The notes below the pieces were generated by a model. It worked only from the letters and a program-made list of their open reading frames with translations, ran no database searches and was not told the origin of the DNA. From assembly GCA_017307065.1 (NCBI GenBank), contig JAFKGL010000014.1:1-64000 (forward strand): a stretch of DNA of 64,000 bases, written 5' to 3'. The translations under genes and the position numbers were made by a program. Source of the stretch: Candidatus Paracaedimonas acanthamoebae (GTDB lineage: Bacteria > Pseudomonadota > Alphaproteobacteria > Caedimonadales > Caedimonadaceae). Positions 20,158 through 29,680 of the stretch are shown here, piece by piece (within the stretch, counting starts at the first letter, position 1; every line of letters starts with the position of its first letter).

Positions 20158-20775
20158 ATGCTATCTCATCTTCCTATTCTTTATTCATTTCGGCGTTGTC
20201 CATATGCGATGAGAGCAAGATTAGCACTTTATTCCTCAAAAATTCCCCATGAACATAGGGAAGTAGATTTAAAAAATAAGCCCTTTGAATTGCTTACTCT
20301 TTCTCCGAAAGGGACTGTCCCTATAATGTTATTAGAAAATGGCACTCTTCTTGAGGAAAGCTTAGATATCATGAGATGGTCTTTCCCAGCATCAAATTTA
20401 TCAAAAGAAGAACTCTCACTAATTCGAGAAAATGACACAACTTTTAAACATGCCTTAGATCGCTATAAATACCCTGGCCGATATTCAGAAGAAAATAATA
20501 AGGTCTATCGGGAGGAATGCGAACATTTTGTAAGAAAACTTGAGGATCAATTGACCCCATTTTTAAAAGGAAACTCTATATCTTTTGTGGACCTAGCAAT
20601 ATTTCCTTTCATTCGGCAATTTTCCAGAGTTACACCTAATTGGTTCGAGGCCCAGCCTTACCCTCATATAAAATCATGGCTAAATCTTTTGAATTCAAGT
20701 CAATTATTTAAAGATATCATGCAAAAATTCTTATTTTGGACACCTGAAGATAAATCAAATTTGGTATTATTCTAA
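20158..20775 (+). CDS. glutathione S-transferase family protein
   Basis: About 205 residues. The N-terminal thioredoxin-like domain has RRCPYAMRARLAL, with a Cys at the usual glutathione-binding position, followed by the GTVPIML cis-proline loop and a helical C-terminal domain. I chose the ATG at 20158 because AAGGA lies about 10 bases upstream. A frame opening nine codons earlier lacks such a site. Substrate unknown; likely a thiol-transfer or detoxifying enzyme. Confidence 0.9.
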   Translation: MLSHLPILYSFRRCPYAMRARLALYSSKIPHEHREVDLKNKPFELLTLSPKGTVPIMLLENGTLLEESLDIMRWSFPASNLSKEELSLIRENDTTFKHALDRYKYPGRYSEENNKVYREECEHFVRKLEDQLTPFLKGNSISFVDLAIFPFIRQFSRVTPNWFEAQPYPHIKSWLNLLNSSQLFKDIMQKFLFWTPEDKSNLVLF

Positions 20776-20791
20776 ATATTATTCTTTTTGT

Positions 20792-21529
20792 TTAATCAAT
20801 TAAAAAGAAGTCGATTGTAGAAACAACACGAATCTTTTTAAATAAAGAATTATGGCCTGAATCAAAGTCTTCGGTAGGGGAAGCATCCGCACTCATAATA
20901 CGGAAAACACCCTGATTTGAACGGCGTATAGCTCCAATACCACTTCCCGAATCTACGGCAAATTGCTGAGCTAGTTCACGCGCATTTTTTGTAGCTTCAG
21001 CAAGCATCTCAGGCCTTAATTCGCGGAAGCGAGTATACTGATATCTGACCTCTGAGCGCGAAACAGCAACACCTTCTTTTACCAATTCTCCTAAATGTCG
21101 ATTTGTTTCTTCGATTAAATCCACTTTTTGGGTAGCCACTTTTAAAGAAAGTTCGACAATATAACGATGAGGCGGGAGTTGACCACCCCAATCGCGCGCA
21201 TGCGTATCATTGACTTGAGGTGAAGTATTTTTGATCTCTGATTCTTCGAGACCTACGGTTTGAAGAAATTCTTGGATTTTTGCTTTTTGTTCACTAATTT
21301 GTTTATAAAGGTCGCTTAAATTATCCCCACTTAATCTTATTGCAATTTCCCAATCAGCACGATCAGATTTAACCATGCGCTCAACAAGACCTTTAACTGT
21401 CACATATCTTTCGGCTAACTTGATGCTTTGCGCCCCTCTGAAAATAAAAAAACCTAAGAGTGACAATCCAACAGCAACAAACACCCCAAAAATTAATGCA
21501 GACAGAACAGAATTTTTTCTTCCCTCCAT
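20792..21529 (-). CDS. SIMPL-domain protein (DUF541), membrane-anchored
   Basis: 245 residues. One N-terminal hydrophobic helix (about residues 9-30) probably anchors the protein with the rest in the periplasm. The body has the SIMPL pattern: RYVTVKGLVER, then DLYKQISEQKAKIQEFLQ and a C-terminal IRVVSTIDFFL. Proteins of this family are periplasmic, some linked to oxidative stress, but the activity is not established. Convergent with the GST gene, 16 bases apart. Confidence 0.85.
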   Translation of the reverse strand: MEGRKNSVLSALIFGVFVAVGLSLLGFFIFRGAQSIKLAERYVTVKGLVERMVKSDRADWEIAIRLSGDNLSDLYKQISEQKAKIQEFLQTVGLEESEIKNTSPQVNDTHARDWGGQLPPHRYIVELSLKVATQKVDLIEETNRHLGELVKEGVAVSRSEVRYQYTRFRELRPEMLAEATKNARELAQQFAVDSGSGIGAIRRSNQGVFRIMSADASPTEDFDSGHNSLFKKIRVVSTIDFFLID

Positions 21530-21690
21530 AACAAGCCCCTCTTCTTACTTAAAATTATTTTTCTAATGACTTTATCTCTCATTTACTTAAAAGTCTACGA
21601 TTCAAATAAATAATCTTAAATCTGGCTTAAAGGTTTGATTTCTAGAAAATTTTGCATTAGAGTAACCTGCATTAAAAAATGAGGTTTTAA

Positions 21691-22341
21691 ATGACTGAAA
21701 TGAATGAAATAATTGAAGAAATTAAAGAAGATGTTCGCCTTGAACAATTAATTAAATTTTGGAAAAAATATGCAAATTTAATTATCATCTCCCTTCTTTC
21801 AATCATTTTAATCACAGCTGGTAGTGTTTTTTGGGAACATCTTAAGAACCAAAAGAATCTAAAGCATGCTTCTCTCTATGAAGCAGCTTTACAGGCTTCA
21901 GATGTTAACCTCCCTGAAAAAGCTAAAGAAATTCTTGAGTCTCTAAAAAATGAGCACGACGGATACAGCGTGATGGCGGCATTTAAAAAAGCACATTTAT
22001 CAAATATCAGCCAAGAAGAACGATTTAAAATTTATCTAAACCTCTCTGAAGATAAGAAAGTTGAAGCTAAATTTAGAGAGCTTGCTGTTATCTTATGGGG
22101 ATATGAAGGTTTTGAAAATCAAGATGTCCACTCTCTTACCAAGCTTCTTGAACCAATTGCCAACGGAACAAGCATATGGCGTCAGTCTGCAATAGAACTT
22201 TTAGGCCTTCTTGCAATTCGACAAAACAATTTGAAGAAAGCAGCAGAACTTTTCAAGTTCTTAATTGAAGATCGATATGCTTCACCCAGCATCAAAAGTC
22301 GTGCCATGGCTTATTTAGAACAAATTGGTGCTTTAAATTAA
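21691..22341 (+). CDS. YfgM-like tetratricopeptide-repeat membrane protein
   Basis: 216 residues: a short cytoplasmic N-terminus, one membrane helix (about 28-48) and a periplasmic helical-repeat domain. This matches the alphaproteobacterial YfgM-type protein found just before bamB and der, as here. In E. coli YfgM associates with the Sec translocon and PpiD, of which a homologue is encoded at 2.3 kb. It is followed by bamB after 23 bases. Confidence 0.85.
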   Translation: MTEMNEIIEEIKEDVRLEQLIKFWKKYANLIIISLLSIILITAGSVFWEHLKNQKNLKHASLYEAALQASDVNLPEKAKEILESLKNEHDGYSVMAAFKKAHLSNISQEERFKIYLNLSEDKKVEAKFRELAVILWGYEGFENQDVHSLTKLLEPIANGTSIWRQSAIELLGLLAIRQNNLKKAAELFKFLIEDRYASPSIKSRAMAYLEQIGALN

Positions 22342-22364
22342 TAATACTTAATAAGAGACAACTC

Positions 22365-23681
22365 ATGAGACAATATTACGGATATATAGCCTTCACGGCC
22401 ATCCTTTTAAGTGGATGTGACGGCTTTCTTGGAAAAAAAGAAAAAATCCCCCTAGAAGGAGTTCGTGAATCAGTTCTCTTATCTACTGAAAAATACACTG
22501 TAGATGATACATTAAAAGATCATAGTTTAAAACTTGACGCGCCTGAAATAAATCAGACTTGGCCTATGGCTGGAGGGAATGCACGCCATGTGATGCCTCC
22601 TCTCCTTTTAAATCCTGATTTCAACTTGATGTGGGAGAAAAATATAGGCCATGGCTCTTCTACCGAACATCGGTTGTTAAATAGCCCAATCGCCGTAGGA
22701 AATCATGTATACACTATCGATTCTATTGGTTTGGTGAGTGCTATTAATATCCAAAATGGAGAAAAAGAATGGGAAACATATTGTATCCCGGCTGATAGCT
22801 CCTCTCAACCTTTTGGAGGCGGCTTGGCTTATGATCAAGGAAAAATTTATGCAACAACAGCTCATGCAGAAATTCTTTCAATTGATGCGAAAACAGGAAA
22901 CATTTTATGGCGCTTCCCTACCTCAGCTCCTGTAAGAGCAGCCCCAACAGTCTCTGAAGGAAAAATTTTTGTTATAACCATTAATAATCAACTTGAAGTT
23001 TTCAATGCGAAAGATGGCCAACTCCTATGGACTCATACAGGCATCGTTGAATCAGCTGGCCTTTTAGGCGGAGCCAGTCCTGCCGTTCATGCAGGTGTTA
23101 TTGTCACCCCTTACTCTTCTGGCGAAGTATTTGCTCTTCGTATAGAAAATGGATACCCTTTATGGTCTGAAACCCTGCAAGCAAACAAACAACTTGATTC
23201 TGTATCAGCACTTTCCCATATTAAAGCACGCCCTATTATTGATAAGAATCTTGTTTTCCTTGTAAGTCATAGCGGTCGCATTAGTGCCTTAGATATGCGT
23301 AGTGGGCAATCTGTTTGGAATCGTGACCTGGGAGGCATTAGAACACCTGCTATTTCTGGCAGATATTTGTTCATGCTTACAAACGATAATCATTTAGTAT
23401 GTTTAATGAAAGAGTCAGGACAAATCGTATGGTCTCAACAACTTGTACATTTTGTGGATCAAGAAAAACAACAAGGGAAAATTCTATGGGCAGGTCCTCT
23501 CATTGTTAATGATACCTTGTTGATAATTGGCTCAAATAAACAAGGCTTATTGCTTTCAACTCAGAATGGTCAAGAAATTAAAAAGTTTGAATTACCATAT
23601 AAAGCGACCCTCTCTCCTATCGCAATTAATAAAACTTTACTCATCCTTCTCGACAATGGAACTTTAATTGCATACCAATAG
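22365..23681 (+). CDS. bamB: outer membrane assembly lipoprotein BamB-like (PQQ-repeat beta-propeller)
   Basis: 438 residues with a lipoprotein signal peptide ending LLSGC (Cys near residue 19). A series of beta-propeller blades follows, each with a W-rich PQQ-like repeat such as GEKEWE, GNILWRF, GQLLWTH, GQSVWNRDLGG and GQIVWSQQ. It is part of the BAM complex that inserts outer-membrane proteins. The yfgM-bamB-der order is conserved in proteobacteria. Confidence 0.92.
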   Translation: MRQYYGYIAFTAILLSGCDGFLGKKEKIPLEGVRESVLLSTEKYTVDDTLKDHSLKLDAPEINQTWPMAGGNARHVMPPLLLNPDFNLMWEKNIGHGSSTEHRLLNSPIAVGNHVYTIDSIGLVSAINIQNGEKEWETYCIPADSSSQPFGGGLAYDQGKIYATTAHAEILSIDAKTGNILWRFPTSAPVRAAPTVSEGKIFVITINNQLEVFNAKDGQLLWTHTGIVESAGLLGGASPAVHAGVIVTPYSSGEVFALRIENGYPLWSETLQANKQLDSVSALSHIKARPIIDKNLVFLVSHSGRISALDMRSGQSVWNRDLGGIRTPAISGRYLFMLTNDNHLVCLMKESGQIVWSQQLVHFVDQEKQQGKILWAGPLIVNDTLLIIGSNKQGLLLSTQNGQEIKKFELPYKATLSPIAINKTLLILLDNGTLIAYQ

Positions 23682-23688
23682 ACTGAAT

Positions 23689-25032
23689 ATGACAAAACAT
23701 CTTAAAATCGCGATTGTTGGAAGACCTAATGTTGGTAAATCAACACTCTATAATCGACTCGCAGGCCGCAAACTCGCAATTGTTGAAGACACTCCAGGAG
23801 TGACACGGGATTGGCAAAAAACTCAAGGTCATCTTTGGGATTTAAACCTTGAGATTTATGACACTGCTGGCCTCGAAGGTTTTGAATCAGCTCTTATAAA
23901 AGACCAGATTATCTCACAAACTCTGAATGTTTTAGCAGAAGTTGACGTCATATTAATGATTATTGATAGCCGAGAACCTATTTTGGCTTCTGATCGAAAA
24001 TTAGCTGAGATGTTAAGACGTCTAAAAACTCCCGTAATTTTAGTAGCCAATAAATCTGAAGGCCATAAAAAACAAGAAGGTTATTTAGAATCATTTACTT
24101 TAGGTTTCGGGGATCCTATTGCTTTTTCTGCGGCGCATGGTGAAGGAGTTGATGATCTTTACCAAGCCTTGGCGCCTCATGCGATAGACTTAGAAAGTCA
24201 AGAAGTTGAAAATAATCCCCAGGAACAATTGAAGCTTGCAATTGTTGGAAGGCCAAATGTTGGCAAATCAACTCTCATGAATGCACTCTTGGGTGAAGAA
24301 CGATTACTAACAGGCGATCAACCAGGCATTACACGAGATGCTATAGCTATTGATTGGTCTTATAAAGGCCGCTCTATCCAGCTGATTGATACTGCTGGAA
24401 TGAGGCGTAAATCACGTATCGATGAGCATCTTGAGCGCCTTTCAGTCCAAGATAGTTTAGAAGCTATTAAGTATGCTCAAGTTGTTGTCCTTGTGATGGA
24501 TGCAAATGATCCTTTAAATAAACAAGATCTCACAATTGCTTCTCATGTCCTAGAAGAAGGCCGCGCCCTCATTATTGCCTTGAATAAGTGGGATGAAGCT
24601 GACCAACAAACATTACCTGAAATTAGGCGTTCTTTAAGCTCCCTTCTCTCTCAAGCAAGAGGGCTTCGCTTACAGCCTACTTCGGCATTAAAGAAAAAAA
24701 ATCTCGATGAATTGATGGCTCATGTATTAGAAGTATATCAATTATGGAACACTCGTATTTCCACATCACAACTGAATCGATGGTTAGAAGGTGCTTTAGC
24801 ACGTCATGCTCCACCTCTTTCAGGACAAACACCTATCCGCATAAAATATGCCACCCAAATTAAAACTCGCCCCCCAACATTTGTTTTATTTGCGAGTAAG
24901 CCCGTGGATCTTCCCGCTTCTTATATGCGTTATTTAGAAACGTCTTTGCGAGATTGCTTTAATTTACCCGGGGTACCTCTTAGATTATTCTTGAGAAAAG
25001 GTAAAAATCCTTACGATTCAAGAGGTAAATAA
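23689..25032 (+). CDS. der: ribosome-associated GTPase Der (EngA)
   Basis: 447 residues with two tandem GTPase domains: P-loops GRPNVGKST at residues 11-19 and 187-195, DTPG/DTAG switch motifs, NKSE in the first domain and NKWD in the second, then a KH-like C-terminal domain. The ATG at 23689 gives the normal MTKHLKIAIVGRP start; an upstream TTG inside bamB is not needed. It acts in 50S subunit maturation. Confidence 0.96.
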   Translation: MTKHLKIAIVGRPNVGKSTLYNRLAGRKLAIVEDTPGVTRDWQKTQGHLWDLNLEIYDTAGLEGFESALIKDQIISQTLNVLAEVDVILMIIDSREPILASDRKLAEMLRRLKTPVILVANKSEGHKKQEGYLESFTLGFGDPIAFSAAHGEGVDDLYQALAPHAIDLESQEVENNPQEQLKLAIVGRPNVGKSTLMNALLGEERLLTGDQPGITRDAIAIDWSYKGRSIQLIDTAGMRRKSRIDEHLERLSVQDSLEAIKYAQVVVLVMDANDPLNKQDLTIASHVLEEGRALIIALNKWDEADQQTLPEIRRSLSSLLSQARGLRLQPTSALKKKNLDELMAHVLEVYQLWNTRISTSQLNRWLEGALARHAPPLSGQTPIRIKYATQIKTRPPTFVLFASKPVDLPASYMRYLETSLRDCFNLPGVPLRLFLRKGKNPYDSRGK

Positions 25033-25062
25033 TTAATCTACATGAAGAACTATTTTTTAAGT

Positions 25063-25785
25063 TCAATTTTCATTTTTGAATTCTTGCGCTTTAAAGATTT
25101 TTCCAGTTAATTGACATTTTTCACTTGCTAGATAGATAAAAACGTCCATGAATTCTTCTGGGCTTGGGATGGATAAAGGATCTATTCCAGGGCATGCTTC
25201 TGCGTGCATGGAAGTCCGAATTTTCCCAGGATCAACTAAATTCACTTTCAGTGACGAATTTAAATTTTCATGAGCATAAAGCATTATCATATTTTCAAGG
25301 GCTGCTTTACTGACCGAATAAGCCGACCAATAAGGTGAAATATCATGAGCCACTTCTGAAGTTACAAAAATTGCTCGTCCTCCAGAAGAGTTACGTAAAA
25401 GTGGATCAAAGAATTTAAGCAAATATAAATTTGCTGTTAGATTAATATCAATGACTTCTTGCCACGTAGAAGATGGAACCTGCTGAATAGGCCCAAGTAT
25501 CCCTAATATAGCTGCGTTGCCAACTAATATATCCAGACGCCCATAGCGATCTCCTATAGCTCGAGCTAAATTCTCAAGACTTGCATAATCTTTAAGATCA
25601 TAAGGTACAAGAGTTATATTCACTCCAGACGAGGCTAAACTATCATCTAAAGCTTCAAGTTGTGCTATATTACGAGATAACAGAATAAGGTTTACCCCTT
25701 CTTGAGCATAACGTTTTGCAATTTCAGCTCCTAAACCTCTAGTCGCCCCTGTAATAAGCGCTACTTTCCCTTTTAACTCAGCCAC
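25063..25785 (-). CDS. SDR family NAD(P)-dependent oxidoreductase
   Basis: 240 residues of classical short-chain dehydrogenase: cofactor motif TGATRGLG at about 13-20, the NAAIL motif, and the catalytic YSVSK around residue 155-159 preceded by a Ser in VTSEVAHD. Substrate cannot be assigned. Convergent with der, 30 bases apart. Confidence 0.9.
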   Translation of the reverse strand: MAELKGKVALITGATRGLGAEIAKRYAQEGVNLILLSRNIAQLEALDDSLASSGVNITLVPYDLKDYASLENLARAIGDRYGRLDILVGNAAILGILGPIQQVPSSTWQEVIDINLTANLYLLKFFDPLLRNSSGGRAIFVTSEVAHDISPYWSAYSVSKAALENMIMLYAHENLNSSLKVNLVDPGKIRTSMHAEACPGIDPLSIPSPEEFMDVFIYLASEKCQLTGKIFKAQEFKNEN

Positions 25786-25945
25786 TTAAAACCCTCTTTC
25801 TTGATTAATTATTGGCTACCATAAACGAACATCTATTAAGTTTTAAAGTATAATATTTTCTTTATTAAGATTCATGAAAATGCTAATAGGTTTTAAATAT
25901 TATCCTAAATGAAGTTTTTAATTAATTGCATAGAGATACAAACTT

Positions 25946-26500
25946 ATGCGTGTAATCGCTGGTTCCTACAAAGGCTATAATCTTAAAGTCCCCAATACGT
26001 TAAAAACACGTCCAACCTCTGATCGTGCACGAGAAACAATTTTTAATATTTTGAATAATTATGTCAGCACATACACTGAGTTAGAGGTTTTAGATATTTT
26101 TGCAGGCTCTGGAGCTTTAGGATTAGAAGCTTTATCCCGTGGTGCATCCTCAGCAAATTTTATTGAAATTGATCGAGAGGCTATTCATATAATTTATGAA
26201 AATATCGCCCATCTGAAAGTAGATGATATTTGTAAGGTTTCACGCCTCGATGCTAGACGCCTTCCAATTGCCTATAAAAAATTTGACCTGATATTTATGG
26301 ATGCTCCTTATAACAAAGAGCTTACAGAGAAAGCATTAAAAGAGCTTTTTGAAAAAGCATGGATAGCTCCAAATGCCTTATTCATCATCGAAACATCTAT
26401 TAATGAACTTCCTTCTTTCCCTTCTTATCTAACTCTTCTAAATGAGCGCCATATCGGGCTTGCAAGAGTTTTTCTCTTAAAATTTTCATCGTTGCAATAA
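25946..26500 (+). CDS. rsmD: 16S rRNA (guanine966-N2)-methyltransferase
   Basis: 184 residues. Start MRVIAGSYKGYNLKVP, then TRPTSDRARETIFNIL, the SAM motif LDIFAGSGALGLEALSRG and the catalytic-loop motif DAPY are all RsmD hallmarks (DAPY instead of DPPY is a common variant). It methylates G966 of 16S rRNA in the assembled 30S subunit. Confidence 0.95.
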   Translation: MRVIAGSYKGYNLKVPNTLKTRPTSDRARETIFNILNNYVSTYTELEVLDIFAGSGALGLEALSRGASSANFIEIDREAIHIIYENIAHLKVDDICKVSRLDARRLPIAYKKFDLIFMDAPYNKELTEKALKELFEKAWIAPNALFIIETSINELPSFPSYLTLLNERHIGLARVFLLKFSSLQ

Positions 26501-26587
26501 GCGCACAGTTTATTTGCCTAAAGAGCATTTTCAATTCTTCATCTTTCACCGTATTTTTGTCCATGAATAAATTAAAGGAAAAATACA

Positions 26588-27223
26588 ATGAAATTAGGCT
26601 TTATTTACTTACCATTAGCAGCGTTATTATACAATAATTCTGCCCTTTGCAGTAATATTGAATTTGAATATCAAGAATTAAATCAAGCCATACAAAGATC
26701 TTTGCAAGAATTTAATGAGGAAAAACTAAACCAAGCAATAAAATTATCTCTTGAAGAAAATGATTATCAGCTTGCATTAAGTCTACACTCTCAAATAAAT
26801 GAAAAAACTGATGAATATAAAAAAAATAATTCGAATTTAGAAGAAGAAATTAATGACAACGATCTTTTAATACTAACAAATATATTTCAAAAATTAAATA
26901 AAAAATACAATGATAGATTAGAATATCTTGAAGTTTTATATTTTGAAGATACTTTATTACTACCTAATTTAAAAAATTTATTTGTTTACGATGAAAATGA
27001 AGAAGATTTAGCCGCCCAATTAGGTTTAACTATTCAAGGACTTAAAACGCTGAAAAAATCCACAGATGAACGTTTGTTGAAAATGAAAGCACTAGCTGAA
27101 GAGCAAAGAATTTTAGAACCTAAAGACCAAAAGGATAAGATAATCCAAAAATTCAAAAAAGAAACAAATTGTTCCCAATCATTTGCAGCAAAAGCTTACA
27201 AAAAATTTATTGGGGAAGATTAA
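26588..27223 (+). CDS. secreted protein with tandem ubiquitin-interacting-motif-like repeats and UBA-like tail
   Basis: 211 residues with no family I recognise. A likely signal peptide covers about residues 1-21 (hydrophobic core LPLAALLY, cleavage near ALCS). Two 16-residue tandem units follow: LNQAIQRSLQE (31-41) and LNQAIKLSLEE (47-57). Each has the ubiquitin-interacting-motif pattern hydrophobic-x-x-Ala-x3-Ser-x-x-acidic with acidic residues in front. The middle is charged and helical, with an HTH-like stretch (about 140-160). The last 30 residues (IIQKFKKETNCS then a helix) resemble a UBA-like motif. AAAGGA precedes the ATG. A ubiquitin-binding effector role is inference. Confidence 0.6.
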   Translation: MKLGFIYLPLAALLYNNSALCSNIEFEYQELNQAIQRSLQEFNEEKLNQAIKLSLEENDYQLALSLHSQINEKTDEYKKNNSNLEEEINDNDLLILTNIFQKLNKKYNDRLEYLEVLYFEDTLLLPNLKNLFVYDENEEDLAAQLGLTIQGLKTLKKSTDERLLKMKALAEEQRILEPKDQKDKIIQKFKKETNCSQSFAAKAYKKFIGED

Positions 27224-27305
27224 AATTTCTCACAATAATATTTTTTATATATTTTTTGTAAGAACACTTGCATCAATCTTAAGAAAACGTTAGGTTGTGG
27301 CGTGT

Positions 27306-27391
27306 GCCCGCTTGGTGGAATGGTAGACACAGCAGACTTAAAATCTGCCGCCTAACAAGGCATGCCAGTTCGAGTCTGGCAGCGGGCACCA
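27306..27391 (+). tRNA. tRNA-Leu(TAA)
   Basis: 86-base class II tRNA with acceptor stem GCCCGCT/AGCGGGC, discriminator A and encoded CCA. The anticodon loop CTTAAAA gives anticodon TAA, and there is a short variable arm. It borders the accessory segment on its left, and tRNA-Leu genes are common integration sites for mobile DNA. Confidence 0.96.
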
Positions 27392-27795
27392 CTTCTACCA
27401 AGGGGTTTCATAGATTTTATATTTTTCTCCAAAATTAATTGCTAAAAATTGTCATCACCCTACATAGAACCATCTTTTTTAGATTTGACCCAATTTAATG
27501 GGCACAAATTTTCAAGGAACGTATAATACCAACCGCTAACAGGAAAAAATTTTTATGGCATTGTAGAGGTCATAGGTTCGTTCCCCCTTGGCTAAACCAA
27601 TTTAATACTTTGTTTTCGCTTAATTTATTCTCTCTAATATTTATTCTTTTTAAAAATAAAAATGAGAAAATGGTTTACATATGGTTTATGAAAAAAAGGT
27701 TTTTCTCTTCTGAGGATAAAAGCCAATTAATTAATGCTTTTTGGATATCTACGTCCTTAAAATGAGTCAAGTCCAGAAAGATGGTTACTCGACTT
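27392..27795. other. non-coding spacer between tRNA-Leu and the decayed two-gene module
   Basis: 404 bases without a credible gene. It holds the tRNA-like tail at 27561-27599 and an imperfect inverted repeat around 27755-27800 (CTTAAAA...GAGT against ACTC...TTTTAAG) that straddles the end of the module and could act as its terminator. No integrase remnant could be read. Confidence 0.5.
27561..27599 (+). repeat. degenerate tRNA 3'-end-like sequence
   Basis: The stretch contains GAGGTC, GGTTCG and a terminal ACCA in the spacing of a tRNA variable loop, T-loop and 3' tail (TTGGCTAAACCA at the end). The T-stem no longer pairs and no acceptor or anticodon half is present upstream. It may be a leftover of a tRNA-targeted insertion. 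Low confidence; chance is possible. Confidence 0.3.
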
Positions 27796-29680
27796 TTAAG
27801 AATCTTTCAAACCAGTGTTTACAATTTGGTCAAAAGCTAAACCACTATGCCCTTCTCCTCGTTTAATACTTTTGCTAGCTCCCATCCAGATAAAAACTTT
27901 TCCATTATTCCAACGCGTACGTTGAAAAGTCTGACGGACCTGTATACCTGATCTTGGCACCTCTTCTTCATAAATATAGAAGGGTTTTTTCGTATCCAAG
28001 CCTTGTCGTAGCAATGATGTTCGTGGCTTAATTCGTTCATACTTAGGGTCAGAGTCATTTTTCAATAACCTTGGCATTGCAGCGCGGCGCAACTGGGTCT
28101 GTCGTGTATCACCCGGCACATGCTGTGGAACAAACGGAATCCAGTTTTCTGGTACCGTGGTCATCAACTCGTAACGCAAAGGAGCCTTCCATTCTATTTG
28201 TACCGGCACTGAACTATTTATTATTGAATTGTCGTGCAGTATTTGTAAATGCTGATGATATTCTTCGGCAGCAATATTGCCTGCACGTGTCCAGCCGCTT
28301 GGGGTCATAATCGTGTTTTCAATGCCCCAAACCATATTCGCTACCTCATCGCGAATTAAAGAAACCTCTTCCAATGGAGCGCTTTCTTGGATCTTTGGAA
28401 CTGTTGGCAACATCAGCAAGGTTAAATCTGCTGGCTGATTAGTTTGACCTTTGATACTTAAAGAATACATGGCCCAGTGTTGCCAATCCTCATCAAAACC
28501 TTTTGCTGCAGGTTCGATCCAAAAGCGCTCACCAAAGGTATTGGTAACCGTCAAGCCTTTAATATTCAATACTGAACCACTCGGCACAGTATACGGCAAA
28601 ATAAACCAGTCGTTAGCGTACACCAGACCGAACTCAATTAATAGTAACTTTGCCAGCTCTGTGGTCCCAGGCTTGATATCTCCGAAATTGGTCTGCCATC
28701 TTCAAACGCCCACCAACGAGTGTCAGGCATACCATTAAAGCGCACCGGTGTAGGAATAAAACTTTGCGTAGTGTATTTTTTTTCAACTGGTTTCGGTAGA
28801 ATTTCCTGATCGCTTGTCCCCAAAGAGGATCGGCTTTTATCCCAATCAAAACTATACCAATCTAGACGTCTTTGATAGTATTCTTCCGCGCTTAAAACCT
28901 TTTCTCCTCCCTCTCCATTTGGTACCGCACAGTTGAATTGATACTCTAACCGTTCAGGTTGCCAGGCATCTGTTTGGTTTACTTCCGGTTGCAAGTAAAG
29001 TTTTTCGAACCAAGCCATGAATTTCGGCCCTTGATTGTCTATTTCTTTCTTTTCAGGGTCAGTCAGTGAGGTTATGCTATCAAAAGCCGAATGACTAAGA
29101 TTCTTCTTGAGATGGAGATATATCTTAATACCATCTATAGCTCTCCCAGCTACTGCTTGGAATTGTTGCCAAGCCTCGGGATGTGCGCAGATTGCTGCAT
29201 CTGCTTTATTGGTCGGATCTGGTTTTGTTATTTGATAAGGTTCATAAGCCTTAAATTTTTCTCTGGCGCTTGCTGGAAGCAACTTTAACCAGCACCTGCC
29301 CAGCTGTAACCGTATATCTAAAGAGATTGGCACTTCCGCACTGGTTAGTGGAATGGCACACCGCTCTACAGTGGCTTCCAAAGGTGGTCATGATCAAATT
29401 TCTGAACACTGCCTCCAACGGGCTGGTATTTGGTAATGCGTTGCCCCTCAACATGAATTTTTGCGGCAACTGGAGTTCCTGCATCATCACCGAGAAATTC
29501 TCCCATTTGCCACTGTTTGCAGAGCATCCACAAAGCGTCGCGAACCTCCGCACGCATGACCCGTTGGAAATTGTCTGTGCGTGGGCGGCTTTCCAGGCGG
29601 TTGTAGCGAGTCAGGGTTGGAAACAGAGAGTTTGTATTGATCACGTCATCAATATTATTAATAGTAAGTTTATTTTTCAT
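27796..29680 (-). pseudogene. second gene of unknown two-gene module, broken by two frameshifts
   Basis: Three adjacent minus-strand reading frames join into one protein of about 628 residues. Segment 1 (29680 to about 29383) opens with RYNRLESRPRTDNF, MRAEVRDALWML and QWQMGEFLGDDAGTP. Segment 2 (about 29381 to 28690) starts PLEATVER. Segment 3 (about 28684 to 27796) starts NFGDIKPGTTELAKLLLIEF and continues VYANDWFILPY. Adding one base near 29384 and one near 28687 restores a continuous, sensible protein. The signature recalls conserved uncharacterised proteins I cannot name. ATGA overlap with the upstream gene shows translational coupling. Composition is richer in G+C than neighbours. Sequencing error is an alternative explanation for the frameshifts. 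Confidence 0.7.
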
